Notes: generated by a model from the sequence alone, not told the origin. A stretch of DNA of 64,000 nt from Devosia sp. (GCF_017744655.1 NZ_JAGIAW010000002.1:301124-365123); one strand, 5' to 3'. Positions 19,373 through 29,595 are shown, numbered from the stretch's first letter. Numbers and translations are program-made.

Positions 19373-21232
19373 CTACTTCCGCCCCTTCGGCTCCACCGGC
19401 GATCCTTGTGTCACCGAACTCGCCAGCCCGTCCAGCGTCCCGCCGGCAATCCCCAGCTCACTCATCAGCGCATCGATCAGCGGCGCCTGGCTCCGATAGC
19501 GCAGTGCTGCCGCCACGGCCTGGTCTGCCAGCCCTCCGCCACCATTGGTCGCCTCGCCCGACGCAACAGCGCCACCCGCCCCATTCAGCCCATCGACATG
19601 CAGGATCTTGATCCCGTCGATATTCTGCATCGGCTTGACGCTTTCAGCGATGATCTGGGGCAGCGCCTCGATCAGCTTTACCCGCACCTGCATGGCGATC
19701 TGCTCTGCCGAAAGTGTATTGCTCGCCTCGTTGATCGTCCGCTTGCCCTCCGCCTCAACCTTATACGTCGCAGCCAAGGCCTCGGCCCGCAGCAGTTCGG
19801 CATCGGCCGAACCCTTGGCCCCCACACGCTGCTTTTCGGCATCGGCCTCTGCCGCAATACGGATGGCCTCGGCCCGGTCGGCCGCCGCGGCCTTTTCCGC
19901 CTCAGCCGCCACAGTGATGCTGATCGCCTGCTGCTCAGCCGCCTTGCGCGCTTCGATCAGCTGAATGGCCTTCTCACGCTCGGCAACCGCCGTCTGCCGC
20001 GAAGTCGTCACCTCTTCCGCTGCCCTCGCCGCCAGCGCGCGAGCCTCGTCAGCCGCCGCATCGGCAACTGACTTTTCCTTGCTCTTGATCGACACCGCAA
20101 TATCGCGAGCCTGCTCGGCCAGCGCGATCTGCTTGGCCTTCTCCACCGCCGCCGCTTCCACCGCCAGCGCCGTCGCGATCTCTCGCTCCTTCACCACTTG
20201 TTCCGAAGCGATATCGGCCTGCCGCACCTGCTGCGCCGCCAGAATGCGCGCCTCTTCGGCCTCACGTTCGCGCTCCGATTGCTGCTGCTTGATCAGCGCC
20301 GATTGCTCGGCCATGCGCACCTGGATTTCGCGCTCCTGCTCCAGCCGAGCAAATTCCTTGTCGCGCGCGATCTGGTATTTCTGCTGCTCGGCATCGAGAT
20401 TCCGGCGCTCGATCAGAACCTGCGTTTCCTGCTCGATATCGTTGCGCGTCTTGCGCCGCTCTTCGATCGCCTGCGTCAGCTTGGTCAGGCCCTCAGCGTC
20501 GAAGGCATTGTCAGGGTTGAAGAATTCGCGATTGGTCTGGTCGAGCCCGGTCAACGACACCGATTCAAGCTCAAGACCATTTTTCAGAATGTCCTCGGAA
20601 ACCGCCGCCTGCACCTTCTGCACAAAATTGACGCGCTGCTCGTGCAATTCTTCCATCGCCATTTCGGCGGCCACAGCGCGGAGGGCGTCGACGAACTTGC
20701 CTTCCACAAGCTCCTTCAGCGCCGCCGGTTCCATGGTGCGGCGACCCAGCGTCTGCGCCGCATTGGCGATGGATTCCACCACCGGCTGCACCCGCACATA
20801 AAATTCCGCCTGCACGTCGACGCGCATGCGATCCTTGGTGATCAGCGCCTGCTCGTTGGCGCGCCGCACTTCGAGGCGCAGCGTGTTCATGTTCACCGGG
20901 ATCTGCTCATGCAGCACCGGAAACACCAGAGCGCCGCCATTCATGATCACCTTCTGCCCGCCAAAGCCGGTGCGCACAAAGCTGACCTCCTTGGACGACC
21001 GGCGATAGAGCCGCGAGACGACGAGGCCAATGGCAAACAACGCCACCAGAATGACAGCGATGATGATGAGAATATCGAGAAGGGTCTGGGACAAGGCGAA
21101 AGTCTCCTGGCTGGTGGGGGCGGGGCCTGTCGTCTGAAGGGTAAGCGGCGTAGTCGGTTGTTCTATTGGCGCCTGAACTATCGGCGGATCGGATGGGTCA
21201 CCCGTGGCCGGCGTCTTGACCTTTGCCATCAC
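19373..21232 (-). CDS. Flotillin/SPFH domain protein (YqiK-like)
   Basis: N-terminal TM, SPFH domain (SFVRTGFGGQKVIMNGGALVFPVLHEQIPVNMNTLRLEVRRANEQALITKDRMRVDVQAEFYVRV) and Ala/Glu-rich flotillin coiled coil. Confidence 0.92.
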   Translation of the reverse strand: MMAKVKTPATGDPSDPPIVQAPIEQPTTPLTLQTTGPAPTSQETFALSQTLLDILIIIAVILVALFAIGLVVSRLYRRSSKEVSFVRTGFGGQKVIMNGGALVFPVLHEQIPVNMNTLRLEVRRANEQALITKDRMRVDVQAEFYVRVQPVVESIANAAQTLGRRTMEPAALKELVEGKFVDALRAVAAEMAMEELHEQRVNFVQKVQAAVSEDILKNGLELESVSLTGLDQTNREFFNPDNAFDAEGLTKLTQAIEERRKTRNDIEQETQVLIERRNLDAEQQKYQIARDKEFARLEQEREIQVRMAEQSALIKQQQSEREREAEEARILAAQQVRQADIASEQVVKEREIATALAVEAAAVEKAKQIALAEQARDIAVSIKSKEKSVADAAADEARALAARAAEEVTTSRQTAVAEREKAIQLIEARKAAEQQAISITVAAEAEKAAAADRAEAIRIAAEADAEKQRVGAKGSADAELLRAEALAATYKVEAEGKRTINEASNTLSAEQIAMQVRVKLIEALPQIIAESVKPMQNIDGIKILHVDGLNGAGGAVASGEATNGGGGLADQAVAAALRYRSQAPLIDALMSELGIAGGTLDGLASSVTQGSPVEPKGRK

Positions 21233-21882
21233 TGCACCGGCTTGAGCCGGACGATGGCGCGAAACACATGGCCCTCACGACGCACCAGCACTACTTCCGA
21301 GCCTTCGGAGAGCAGCTGCTGCACGTCATCGGGCTCGACCAGCACATAGTGCGTCTTGCCATGAATATCGGTGAGTTTGGCCTCGGCCGGTTTGCCGAAG
21401 CTGGCCGTGCCGCGAAATACCGTGGCCACCCGGCCGATGAAGTCCGCCGTGCTGACGGCGTCAGTCTCCTCCCGCGGCATCAGCTTCCCTAGCCAGTGGC
21501 CCAGATGATGGGTGACGAACAACGAGAAGATCGCAGCCGGCATGCTGGCAATGGCAGGCTCCAGCGCGAACCCAAAAATCCGCCGCATGGCTTCCTGCAG
21601 CACATAGCCGCCAAGCCCAAAACTGGTGGTAACAAGAATGAGCACCACCAGCGCCGGCAGCCGGCCAAAACTCATCCAGTTGAGAAACTGGCTCAGCGGC
21701 CCCAGTTCGAGCCCGGATGCATCGGCATCCGCATCAGGCAGGGTACTGTCAATGGCCTCGCTCGGGCTCAGCCCAATCAGCACACCGGCCAGTTCGATCA
21801 GCGCAATGGCAAGGGTAAGCCCCAGAGCAACCGCGAAGGGCGCCGTTTCGGCCGCAAACAGATCCATTCCAGCCTCCCCCAA
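21229..21882 (-). CDS. YqiJ-like membrane protein with C-terminal OB-fold
   Basis: Start region MDLFAAETAPFAVALGLTLAIALIELAGVLIGLSPS; C-terminal ...VLVEPDDVQQLLSEGSEVVLVRREGHVFRAIV; overlaps the flotillin start. Confidence 0.78.
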   Translation of the reverse strand: MGEAGMDLFAAETAPFAVALGLTLAIALIELAGVLIGLSPSEAIDSTLPDADADASGLELGPLSQFLNWMSFGRLPALVVLILVTTSFGLGGYVLQEAMRRIFGFALEPAIASMPAAIFSLFVTHHLGHWLGKLMPREETDAVSTADFIGRVATVFRGTASFGKPAEAKLTDIHGKTHYVLVEPDDVQQLLSEGSEVVLVRREGHVFRAIVRLKPVQ

Positions 21883-22205
21883 GCCGTACGCACGCCGCCA
21901 ATATTGGCCGGGCCGCCCACAGGGTCAAGCCGCAGCGGCGAGCACGCGTGTCACCTCAAAAAATTCGTGCCGTTTCAATATGTTGTTCTCTTTCTCGGAA
22001 TCGCAATGGCAAGCCGTTGAATCTGAATTTGAGGCAATTGAATCAAAGCGCAAGGTTGCGCATTCGCAACATGCGGCAGTCCTTGAGTGCAGCCTTCTGC
22101 CTTATGGCGGAAATGTGAATGGTCAAATCACTTTGGCTCTGTACTCTTCACGATATTCACTCGCCGATATGCGTCACCGGCTTCGTACCTGTTGGAGATA
22201 CAAGC

Positions 22206-22826
22206 GTGCCCTTGCGTTGGCAGGAAGTGGCTTTGCCCCTTTTCGTGATTACCCTTCTTATTGCCCTCAAATATTTGCCCATGACGGCCCATCTGCCGCT
22301 CTCCCGCGCTGCTGGCGTGGTGGCCTTTGGTTATGCCGCATTCCTGGCCCTGCGCCTCGTCCAGCCCGAAGAAGGCATCACGGTCGAAGGCGGCTGGTCC
22401 GAGCTGCGCCCCTCGCTCGTCGAATATTTCGCCTGCTACGGCTCGGCCGCCCTGGCAGCGGTGCTCCTCTCCGCCGTCATCTTCATGGGCAGCGCAGTGG
22501 ACACCACCCAGCTCATCGCTACCTACCTTGCCGTGCTCCTCCTTGCCGGCGGTTCGCTCGGCATAGGCATGGCCGGGCTCTTCACCAATACCCGCTGGGA
22601 CAATCGCCAGGTGACCCAGCGTACTGCCCGGGGCAGCCAGACGACCATCGATTGGGCCGATGTTCGTTCCGTCAGCCCCAATTGGCGCGGCATCACCATC
22701 ACCGGCACCTCGGGCCGCATCACCTTCTCCCAGTTCCACGGCGGCGCCTCCCAGCTCGCCAAACACGCTGCCACCCGCGCCCAGCGCAACGCTGAAACGG
22801 CCACCAAGGCCTTCGCCACCCTGTGA
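22206..22826 (+). CDS. Membrane protein of unknown function
   Basis: GTG start (PLRWQEVALPLFVITLLIALKYL); several TM segments, C-terminal PH-like part. Confidence 0.5.
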   Translation: MPLRWQEVALPLFVITLLIALKYLPMTAHLPLSRAAGVVAFGYAAFLALRLVQPEEGITVEGGWSELRPSLVEYFACYGSAALAAVLLSAVIFMGSAVDTTQLIATYLAVLLLAGGSLGIGMAGLFTNTRWDNRQVTQRTARGSQTTIDWADVRSVSPNWRGITITGTSGRITFSQFHGGASQLAKHAATRAQRNAETATKAFATL

Positions 22827-22828
22827 CG

Positions 22829-22857
22829 AAAAGGGGCGCATCAGCGCCCCTTATTTC
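22829..22857 (+). terminator. Rho-independent-like terminator
   Basis: aaaaggggcgcatcagcgccccttattt. Confidence 0.65.
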
Positions 22858-22911
22858 ACCCATAAGCACAATGCGATTGTCGCGCGCCGCGGGCTCCTTT
22901 AATTTCCGCCC

Positions 22912-25005
22912 ATGAACGCCCCCACGCCCCACCATACCATCCGCTCCGTCTGCCCGCACGATTGCCCATCGGTCTGTGCGCTCGATGTGGACATTCTCCC
23001 CGATGGCAAGGTTGGTCGCGTCCGCGGCGCCAAGGACGATCCCTATACGGCCGGCGTCATCTGCGAAAAGGTCGCCCGCTATGCCGAGCGCATTCATCAC
23101 CCCGAGCGCCTGACCCATCCCATGCGCCGCGTTGGCCCCAAGGGGGCAGGGCAGTGGCAGCGCATTTCCTGGGATGAAGCGCTGGACGAAATCGCCACCC
23201 GCTTCCTCGCCATCGAGGAACAGCACGGCCCCGAATCCATCTGGCCCTATTTCTACGCCGGCACCATGGGCCATGTGCATCGCGACGGCATCGAGCGCCT
23301 GCGCGCCGTCCGCGGCTATTCCCACCAATACGACACCATCTGCACCGGCCTTGCCTGGCCCGGTTACGTAGCGGGCACCGGCCTCCTCGGCGGCGTAAAC
23401 CCCGAACAGATGGCCGAGAGCGATTGCGTCGTCATCTGGGGCACCAATGCGGTGCACACTCAGGTCAATGTCATGACCCACGCCATGAAGGCCCGGAAAA
23501 CCCGCGGCGCGAAAATCGTGGTGGTCGACATCTACCGCACCGCCACCATGGACCAGGCCGATATGGGCCTCGTCGTCCGCCCCGGCACCGATGGCGCGCT
23601 CGCAGCCGCCACCATGCACGTCCTCCTGCGCGATGGCCTCGCAGACCGCGTCTATATGGAAAAATACACGGACGTCTCGCCCGATTTCGAAGCGCACTTG
23701 CAGACGCGCACCCCCGAATGGGCTTCGGAAGTGACGGGTCTCTCGGTCCCGGAAATTGAAGCCTTCGCCCACCTCGTCGGCAATACGCCCAAAACCTTCT
23801 TCCGCCTCGGCTACGGCTTCTCCCGCCAGACCAATGGCGCCACAGCCATGCACGCCGCGCTCTCCATCCCCGCCATGACAGGCGCCTGGCAGCACCGCGG
23901 CGGCGGCGCCTTCCATTCCAATTCCGGCACCTGGGGCCTCGACAAGTCCCGCCTCGAAGGCACGCACCTGCAAAAGGGCACGCCGCGCCTCCTCGACATG
24001 TCCGAGGTCGGCCCTATCCTCACCGGCAATGCCGCGGCGCTGCAGAATGGCGCCCCGGTCCACGCCATGATCGTGCAAAACACCAACCCGGCCTGCGTCG
24101 CCCCTGACCAAACGCTGGTGCGCCAGGGCTTCCTCCGCGACGACCTCTTCCTCGTCGTCCACGAGCAGTTCATGACCGAAACGGCCGAATTGGCCGACAT
24201 CGTCCTGCCCGCCACCATGTTCCTCGAACATAACGACTATTACACCCGCGGCGGCCACACCCGCATTCTCTTCGGCCCCGCCGTCGTCGAGGCGCCCGGC
24301 GAAGCCCGCTCCAATCACGAAGTCATCAACGCCTTGGCCCTGCGCCTCGGCAGTGACGATCCGACCTTCACTACCACTGACCGCGAAGTCGTCGCCGAAA
24401 CCTTCGCCCGCTCGGGCCTCCCCACCATCGAAGAAGTCCAGAAAACCGGCTTCATCGACAAGGAACGCCCCGACGATGTCGCCCGCTTCGCCAAGGGCTT
24501 CGGCTGGCCCGACGGCCGCTTCCGCTTCGAGCCCGATTGGGACGCAGTCGCGAAAAAGAAGGGCTATCGCTGGGTCTGTGACCCCGCAATCATGCCGCGC
24601 TTCGCGGACCATTGGGACATCACCGAAAAGACCGATGCCGAGCACCCCTTCAAGCTCGCCACCAGTCCCGCCCGCGCCTTCCTCAACTCCTCGTTCAACC
24701 AGACCCCCGGCAGTCTGAAGCGCGAGGGCGAACCCTCGGTGTTCATCCACCCCACTGACGCTGCCGCCCACCACATCATCGATGGCGAACCCGTCACCGT
24801 CGGCAATCATCGCGGCGAGGTGCAGCTTACAGCGCGCCTATTCGATGGCCTGCCCAGTGGCACGCTCATCGCCGAGGGCCTACACCGCAACAAGGCCCAT
24901 CGCGGCGGCCAGGGCATCAATATGCTGACATCAGCACAGCCCGCGCCCCCCTTCGGCGGCGCCCCCTTCCACGACGCAGCCGTTTGGATTCGAAAATCCA
25001 ACTAA
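22912..25005 (+). CDS. Molybdopterin-dependent oxidoreductase (DMSO reductase family)
   Basis: Fe-S motif CPHDCPSVCALDV...GVICEK, ISWDEALDEIATRF, molybdopterin guanine dinucleotide binding C-domain. Confidence 0.92.
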   Translation: MNAPTPHHTIRSVCPHDCPSVCALDVDILPDGKVGRVRGAKDDPYTAGVICEKVARYAERIHHPERLTHPMRRVGPKGAGQWQRISWDEALDEIATRFLAIEEQHGPESIWPYFYAGTMGHVHRDGIERLRAVRGYSHQYDTICTGLAWPGYVAGTGLLGGVNPEQMAESDCVVIWGTNAVHTQVNVMTHAMKARKTRGAKIVVVDIYRTATMDQADMGLVVRPGTDGALAAATMHVLLRDGLADRVYMEKYTDVSPDFEAHLQTRTPEWASEVTGLSVPEIEAFAHLVGNTPKTFFRLGYGFSRQTNGATAMHAALSIPAMTGAWQHRGGGAFHSNSGTWGLDKSRLEGTHLQKGTPRLLDMSEVGPILTGNAAALQNGAPVHAMIVQNTNPACVAPDQTLVRQGFLRDDLFLVVHEQFMTETAELADIVLPATMFLEHNDYYTRGGHTRILFGPAVVEAPGEARSNHEVINALALRLGSDDPTFTTTDREVVAETFARSGLPTIEEVQKTGFIDKERPDDVARFAKGFGWPDGRFRFEPDWDAVAKKKGYRWVCDPAIMPRFADHWDITEKTDAEHPFKLATSPARAFLNSSFNQTPGSLKREGEPSVFIHPTDAAAHHIIDGEPVTVGNHRGEVQLTARLFDGLPSGTLIAEGLHRNKAHRGGQGINMLTSAQPAPPFGGAPFHDAAVWIRKSN

Positions 25006-25265
25006 TGCGCCTCCGCCTCGCCCCCGAATGGGAATGCTGGCCCCTTTGGGATCACGAGACGGGTGATAATCTCGACCCCCGCGACCTAAAGCTGCCACCG
25101 GCCCTTTTGGCGCGCCTCGTGGCATGGGACGACGTGTTTCAGGCCACGTTCAACCGCGACGACCCTTTGGCCAGCGTTTTGCCGGGTGAAGACTGGCAGG
25201 CAGAGGGCAGGGCGCTGGCAGAAGCGCTCAAGACAGCGGGCTTTAAAGTGATCGCCTCGCTCTAG
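25005..25265 (+). CDS. Small hypothetical protein coupled to the molybdopterin oxidoreductase
   Basis: MRLRLAPEWECWPLWDHETGDNLDPRDLKLPPALLARLVAWDDVFQATFNRDDP; start codon overlaps the upstream stop. Confidence 0.6.
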   Translation: MRLRLAPEWECWPLWDHETGDNLDPRDLKLPPALLARLVAWDDVFQATFNRDDPLASVLPGEDWQAEGRALAEALKTAGFKVIASL

Positions 25266-25365
25266 CCACCACCGGACCTTCTTCACCTCTCCATATGGGG
25301 GAGAGGTCGGCTTGCGAAGCAAGCCGGGTGAGGGGGCCTTAGGCAAGCACCACTATCTCGTCCGT

Positions 25366-25398
25366 CGTCATTGCCGGGCTTGTCCCGGCAATCCATCT
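25366..25398. repeat. REP-like half element
   Basis: gtcgtcattgccgggcttgtcccggcaatccat, same arm as the repeat near 16.8 kb. Confidence 0.55.
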
Positions 25399-25412
25399 CG
25401 CCCCCCTCTATC

Positions 25413-25489
25413 ACCACGTCATTCCCGCGAAAGCGGGAATCTCCCACCCGAAAACAGAGATCCCCGCTTTCGCGGGGATGACGCCGTGG
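25413..25489. repeat. REP-like inverted repeat
   Basis: ccacgtcattcccgcgaaagcgggaatct...gagatccccgctttcgcggggatgacgccgtgg. Confidence 0.8.
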
Positions 25490-25800
25490 CAGGTGTAGGC
25501 AGCAAATCTATCCAACTTATCCCCGCCCTCGAAATTTCTGCCATTATCTCCCTCACAACTCCGCACGGACGGTCTGCAGACGACAGTAGCGGGGAGGGCC
25601 AACCGTGGTGGATCGTCTCCATCCGCGCGTTCGGGTCCGGCGTCCCCTGCGACGAGCGATCAAAGGGCGCGATTCCGGGCTGTCCGAAAAATTGGCACCT
25701 CGGAGCGGCGACGCTTCATACTTTTACTATCCACGAAGCGCCTGCCGCTCCGAGGTTCCGTCCACCAGCCAAACCGGAGGCGAAGATCGCCATCCGGCGC

Positions 25801-26595
25801 TCAGCCCTGGGCGCCGTAAGCCGTCCAGAAGAAGTAGAGCGTCATCGCGATCCCATAGACGATCACGCCGATCCTGATCCACTGCGTCGGAATGTACCGC
25901 GCCAGCCGCGCCGCCACATAGCCACCGGCCGTCACCCCCACCAGCGCAATCGAGCCATGATACCAGTCAATCGTGCCATTGAGCACGAACCGCGCCACAG
26001 CCACGACGGCGATGGTCGAGGAGATGAAGAGCTTCAGCCCGTTCATCGCATGCATGTCACTCATCCCCGCCATGGCGAGGAAAGCGAGCAGCAGAATGCC
26101 GAGCCCGGCATTGAAGAACCCGCCATAGACCGACACGGCCGCCAGCAATGAGAGGATTAACACCGTCCCCAGCAGCTTCATCCCGCTCCGCCCACCGCCG
26201 CGCGCCCGCAGCGTCGCGTTGATGCGATTGCCGAAGATGAAGGACAGCACCGCAAAGGCCATCAGCCAGGGCACAACCTTGGAGAACTGCTCGTCCGAAA
26301 CCACCAGCAGCAGTTCCGCCCCGACATAGCCGAATACAGCCGCGATCAGCCCATAGATGACGAGCCGATCCTTGTAGGGCGCCACCGATTTCCAATAGCC
26401 CACCGCGCCGCTCACATAGCCGGGCAGGGCTGCATAGGTATTCGACGCATTGGCGAGCACCGGCGGCACGCCGGCAAAGAGCAGCGCCGGGAAAACAATG
26501 AACGAGCCGCCACCGGCCAGCGAATTGACGGCGCCGCCAAGAAGGCCGGCAAGGAGCAGCAGAATTTCGGTCATGAAAACACCAGAGACAGACAC
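25801..26595 (-). CDS. TSUP family sulfite exporter (TauE/SafE)
   Basis: LLLLAGLLGGAVNSLAGGGSFIVFPALLFAGVPPVLANASNTYAALPGYVSG is the TSUP signature. Confidence 0.9.
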   Translation of the reverse strand: MSVSGVFMTEILLLLAGLLGGAVNSLAGGGSFIVFPALLFAGVPPVLANASNTYAALPGYVSGAVGYWKSVAPYKDRLVIYGLIAAVFGYVGAELLLVVSDEQFSKVVPWLMAFAVLSFIFGNRINATLRARGGGRSGMKLLGTVLILSLLAAVSVYGGFFNAGLGILLLAFLAMAGMSDMHAMNGLKLFISSTIAVVAVARFVLNGTIDWYHGSIALVGVTAGGYVAARLARYIPTQWIRIGVIVYGIAMTLYFFWTAYGAQG

Positions 26596-26852
26596 ATGTT
26601 CCTAGACCGCCCTGCGCTGTCAGCCCAACACAATTGTCTGATCGCCGCCATCACCCCGATTGATCGGCCGATCTTGACTTCCCAGCCCATGAAGCGCATT
26701 TACGCCTTCGGTTGCTGGCGCCTGCCGCTCGCGGACATCTGTCCATGGTGAAGCTCAGCCGAAAGAACGTGACACTTCGGTTTTCTCCGAGGCGCATCAT
26801 GGCAAAGCGGGCACCCATGGACCAGTCGCCTCCTTTCAGGAGATGACCTTTC

Positions 26853-27293
26853 ATGTCTTTCTCTCTCGATACCCCTTCGGCCCAGACCCTCAAATCCGAG
26901 GCCAAGAACCTGCGCGAAACCCGCGCCAGATCCGGCCAGCCGATCACCCATAGCGCCGCCCTCGAAGAGGTCGCCCGCAGTCACGGTTATCGCGATTGGA
27001 ACACGGCCCGCGCGGCCTTGCCCGATCGCGTCGCCGTGCCCTTCCAGGTCGGCATGCGCGTCAAAGGCTTCTATTTGGAACAGCCTTTCCGCGGCCTGCT
27101 TATCGGCCTGCAATTGTCCACCGACATGCAGCACCACAAGGTGACCATCCAGTTCGACGAACCGGTCAACGTCACCCCAACCTTCATGTTCGCGGCGCAC
27201 CGCCAGCGCGTCACCGCCACGGTCGACATCCACGGCCTCTCACCCGCTTTGCGCGGCAATGGCCAACCGCAAATGCGGCTGATGCGGGAGTAG
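26853..27293 (+). CDS. Glyoxalase superfamily-type small protein
   Basis: MSFSLDTPSAQTLKSEAKNLRETRARSGQPITHSAALEEVARSHGYRDWNTARAALPDR; conserved N-terminal type in rhizobia-related bacteria. Confidence 0.55.
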   Translation: MSFSLDTPSAQTLKSEAKNLRETRARSGQPITHSAALEEVARSHGYRDWNTARAALPDRVAVPFQVGMRVKGFYLEQPFRGLLIGLQLSTDMQHHKVTIQFDEPVNVTPTFMFAAHRQRVTATVDIHGLSPALRGNGQPQMRLMRE

Positions 27294-27330
27294 GACCTCC
27301 CGCCTGCGCACTGAAGCAACCACACGCTCC

Positions 27331-27361
27331 GATGTCACCCCGGCGCAGGCCGGGATGACAG
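27331..27361. repeat. REP-like half element
   Basis: gatgtcaccccggcgcaggccgggatgacag. Confidence 0.5.
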
Positions 27362-27587
27362 CCGGTGGGTGGCGCTGCATTTAGAGACCAAGGCGCTCCT
27401 AGAGGCGGTCTCGAACCTTCTATGGCCGTACCGTTGGCCAGGCAACTTATCCCCGTTGCTCCCAAAGCGACTAAACTAGGCCTCCAATGGTTCAGGAAGG
27501 TCTTGTCACCAACAATGCTTTTTCAACTCAGCACACGCCTCCATGGTGACGTCCCGTTCCAACTTGCCCGTGTTCCTCCCCAACCCG

Positions 27588-27620
27588 CGGTGTCATTCCC
27601 GCGAAAGCGGGAACCTCTGT
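27588..27620. repeat. REP-like half element
   Basis: gtgtcattcccgcgaaagcgggaacctctgttt. Confidence 0.55.
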
Positions 27621-27866
27621 TTCATGGCAAGAGCTTCCAGCTCTTTCGGCAATGGCGCCCGAGAGTGCACAGACCGGTGCCAGGCTAGGCTGGTTCCGGC
27701 CAAACCCTCGCACAAGCCCTCCCGACCGCTACCCCTTGACCAAACCTCCCCCAACCACTCTCCTCCCTACCCCCCAACCCCAAACGACCGATGCTCCTCG
27801 CGCCCGACCTTGCTCTTCATCGTAAAACACCGATATACCTGTTTCATCCAAACGAGGACGGTGCTC

Positions 27867-28571
27867 ATGACCACCCAGACCAAGCCGATCGAAGCCTATT
27901 CCCTCCCCACGCCCAACGGGCAGAAGGTGCACATCATGCTCGAAGAGCTGGGCGTGCCGTGGAACTATCATCGCATCGACATCGGCAAGGGCGAGCAGTT
28001 CACGCCCGAATTCCTGGCCATTTCGCCCAATAACAAGATTCCCGCAATCGTCGACCCCGAAGGTCCGGGCGGCGAGCCGATCTCGATCTTCGAATCCGGC
28101 GCGATCCTCAAATATCTCGGCCTGAAATTCGGCAAGCTCTACCCGACCGATCCGCGCGCCCAGGTGAAGGTCGACGAATGGCTCTTCTGGCAGGTCGGTG
28201 GCTTTGGCCCCATGCTCGGCCAGAACAATCACTTCTCGGTCTATGCGCCCGAAAAGATTCCCTACGCCATCAAGCGCTACAATGACGAAACGCACCGGCT
28301 GTTCGGCGTGCTGAACAAGCAGCTTGCCGGCAAGGAATACATCACCGGCGAATATACCATTGCCGACATCGCCTCTATCGGCTGGGCCCAGGCCTGGGAG
28401 CGCTATGGCATCACCAAGGAAGAATTCCCCCACGTCCATGCCTGGCTCGAACGCATGGCCGCCCGTCCCGCCGTCACCCGCGGCCTCAATTGGGGCAAGG
28501 ACGTCCCGGCCAAAAGCCTCGCCGACGACAAGGAAGCGCAGAAGGTTCTTTTCAACCAGCGCGCTCGCTAG
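27867..28571 (+). CDS. Glutathione S-transferase (YghU-like)
   Basis: MTTQTKPIEAYSLPTPNGQKVHIMLEELGVPWNYHRIDIGKGEQFTPEFLAISPNNKIPAIVDPEGPGGEPISIFESGAILKYL. Confidence 0.9.
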   Translation: MTTQTKPIEAYSLPTPNGQKVHIMLEELGVPWNYHRIDIGKGEQFTPEFLAISPNNKIPAIVDPEGPGGEPISIFESGAILKYLGLKFGKLYPTDPRAQVKVDEWLFWQVGGFGPMLGQNNHFSVYAPEKIPYAIKRYNDETHRLFGVLNKQLAGKEYITGEYTIADIASIGWAQAWERYGITKEEFPHVHAWLERMAARPAVTRGLNWGKDVPAKSLADDKEAQKVLFNQRAR

Positions 28572-28582
28572 GCAAATCAACG

Positions 28583-28617
28583 GATGTCACCCCGGCGAAA
28601 GCCGGGGCCCATCCCGA
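28583..28617. repeat. REP-like half element
   Basis: gatgtcaccccggcgaaagccggggcccatcccga. Confidence 0.55.
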
Positions 28618-28634
28618 AATGCGAGAAAAGGCCT

Positions 28635-29192
28635 CTATTGGGCCGCCTGTTCTTCCGCCAGCCGCGCATCGAGCTCCGCCTGCGGCACGCGAACCCAGTC
28701 TTCGCCGCGGCAGATGACATTATAGAGCACGCAGCCATTGAGCCGCATCGTGTCCGGCCCGGTCAGTTCCACATAGCCCGAATAGGTTTTGCCATCCTGC
28801 GGGTTGTAGATTTCGCCGTCGAAGATCGTCGGCTTGTCCCCGGGGCGCAGCGTCAGCATATGAAGATCCTGCATTGGCCGGTTGCGCAGTGTCGGGTCTT
28901 CATTGCGATAGTCGAAAAACTGGTCGGGCGACATGGTAGCCGCCGCCGCGGCCTCCTCGGGGCTCAAACCCTCGGAGGGCACCACGATCGTCGTCAGAAA
29001 ACCGCAATAGCCCAGTTCGCAGACCTGGATTGTCACCTCGGACAAAAGCTGCGCCCGCCAGACGCCTTCCACCGGCGAGGGCGGAAACGGATATTGCGGT
29101 GCTTCCGTCTGTGCCAGCGCCCCGCTAGCAACGCCCAACCAGCACGCGATGGTCCACTGCACCAGGCTCATCGCTCTGCCACAAATCGTCAT
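28635..29192 (-). CDS. DUF2147-like secreted protein
   Basis: Signal peptide, then PVEGVWRAQLLSEVTIQVCELGYCGFLTTIVVP...LRPGDKPTIFDGEIYNPQDGKTYSGYVELTGPDTMRLNGCVLYNVICRGEDWVR. Confidence 0.65.
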   Translation of the reverse strand: MTICGRAMSLVQWTIACWLGVASGALAQTEAPQYPFPPSPVEGVWRAQLLSEVTIQVCELGYCGFLTTIVVPSEGLSPEEAAAAATMSPDQFFDYRNEDPTLRNRPMQDLHMLTLRPGDKPTIFDGEIYNPQDGKTYSGYVELTGPDTMRLNGCVLYNVICRGEDWVRVPQAELDARLAEEQAAQ

Positions 29193-29388
29193 GTCCGCCT
29201 CAGCCGCCTTGAGCCGCGATTCGTTTCCAATCGCCGCCGAGAAACCTATCTTTGCCTCCACGCGAAGGTCAAACAAATCGCCACGAAGCCAGCCGAAACT
29301 GCGCGAACCCTGATTTGCCCGACAATCTCGGCCTCCACCCAAAAACCTCTTGCCATAAAAGGCCCCTCCCGCTAGACCCGACCGCGTT

Positions 29389-29478
29389 GGAGAGGTGGCC
29401 GAGTGGTCGAAGGCACACCCCTGCTAAGGGTGCAGGTCCGGAAGGGCCTCGAGGGTTCGAATCCCTTCCTCTCCGCCA
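29389..29478 (+). tRNA. tRNA-Ser (anticodon GCT), 3' CCA encoded
   Basis: ggagaggtggccgagtggtcgaaggcacacccctgctaagggtgcaggtccggaagggcctcgagggttcgaatcccttcctctccgcca; acceptor, long variable arm and T-arm all pair. Confidence 0.95.
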
Positions 29479-29595
29479 CCCCATAAAAGTCAGTGATTTC
29501 AGTGAATTAGGCTCCCGGAAAATCTTTGGGCCTCATACACACGCATCATGCATGTGTCGTTTCGCTCTTCGGCCTAGTTGGTTCTGGAGTCGGAG

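Noticed and set aside
19406-21349. Plus-strand ORFs opposite flotillin
   Set aside because: Antisense of the coiled-coil coding sequence; low-complexity Ser/Ala/Arg translation.
22720-24810. 696-aa ORF on the minus strand opposite the molybdopterin oxidoreductase
   Set aside because: Antisense shadow ORF caused by high GC and biased third codon positions; Gly/Ala/Val/Asp-rich nonsense, while the plus strand has clear family motifs.
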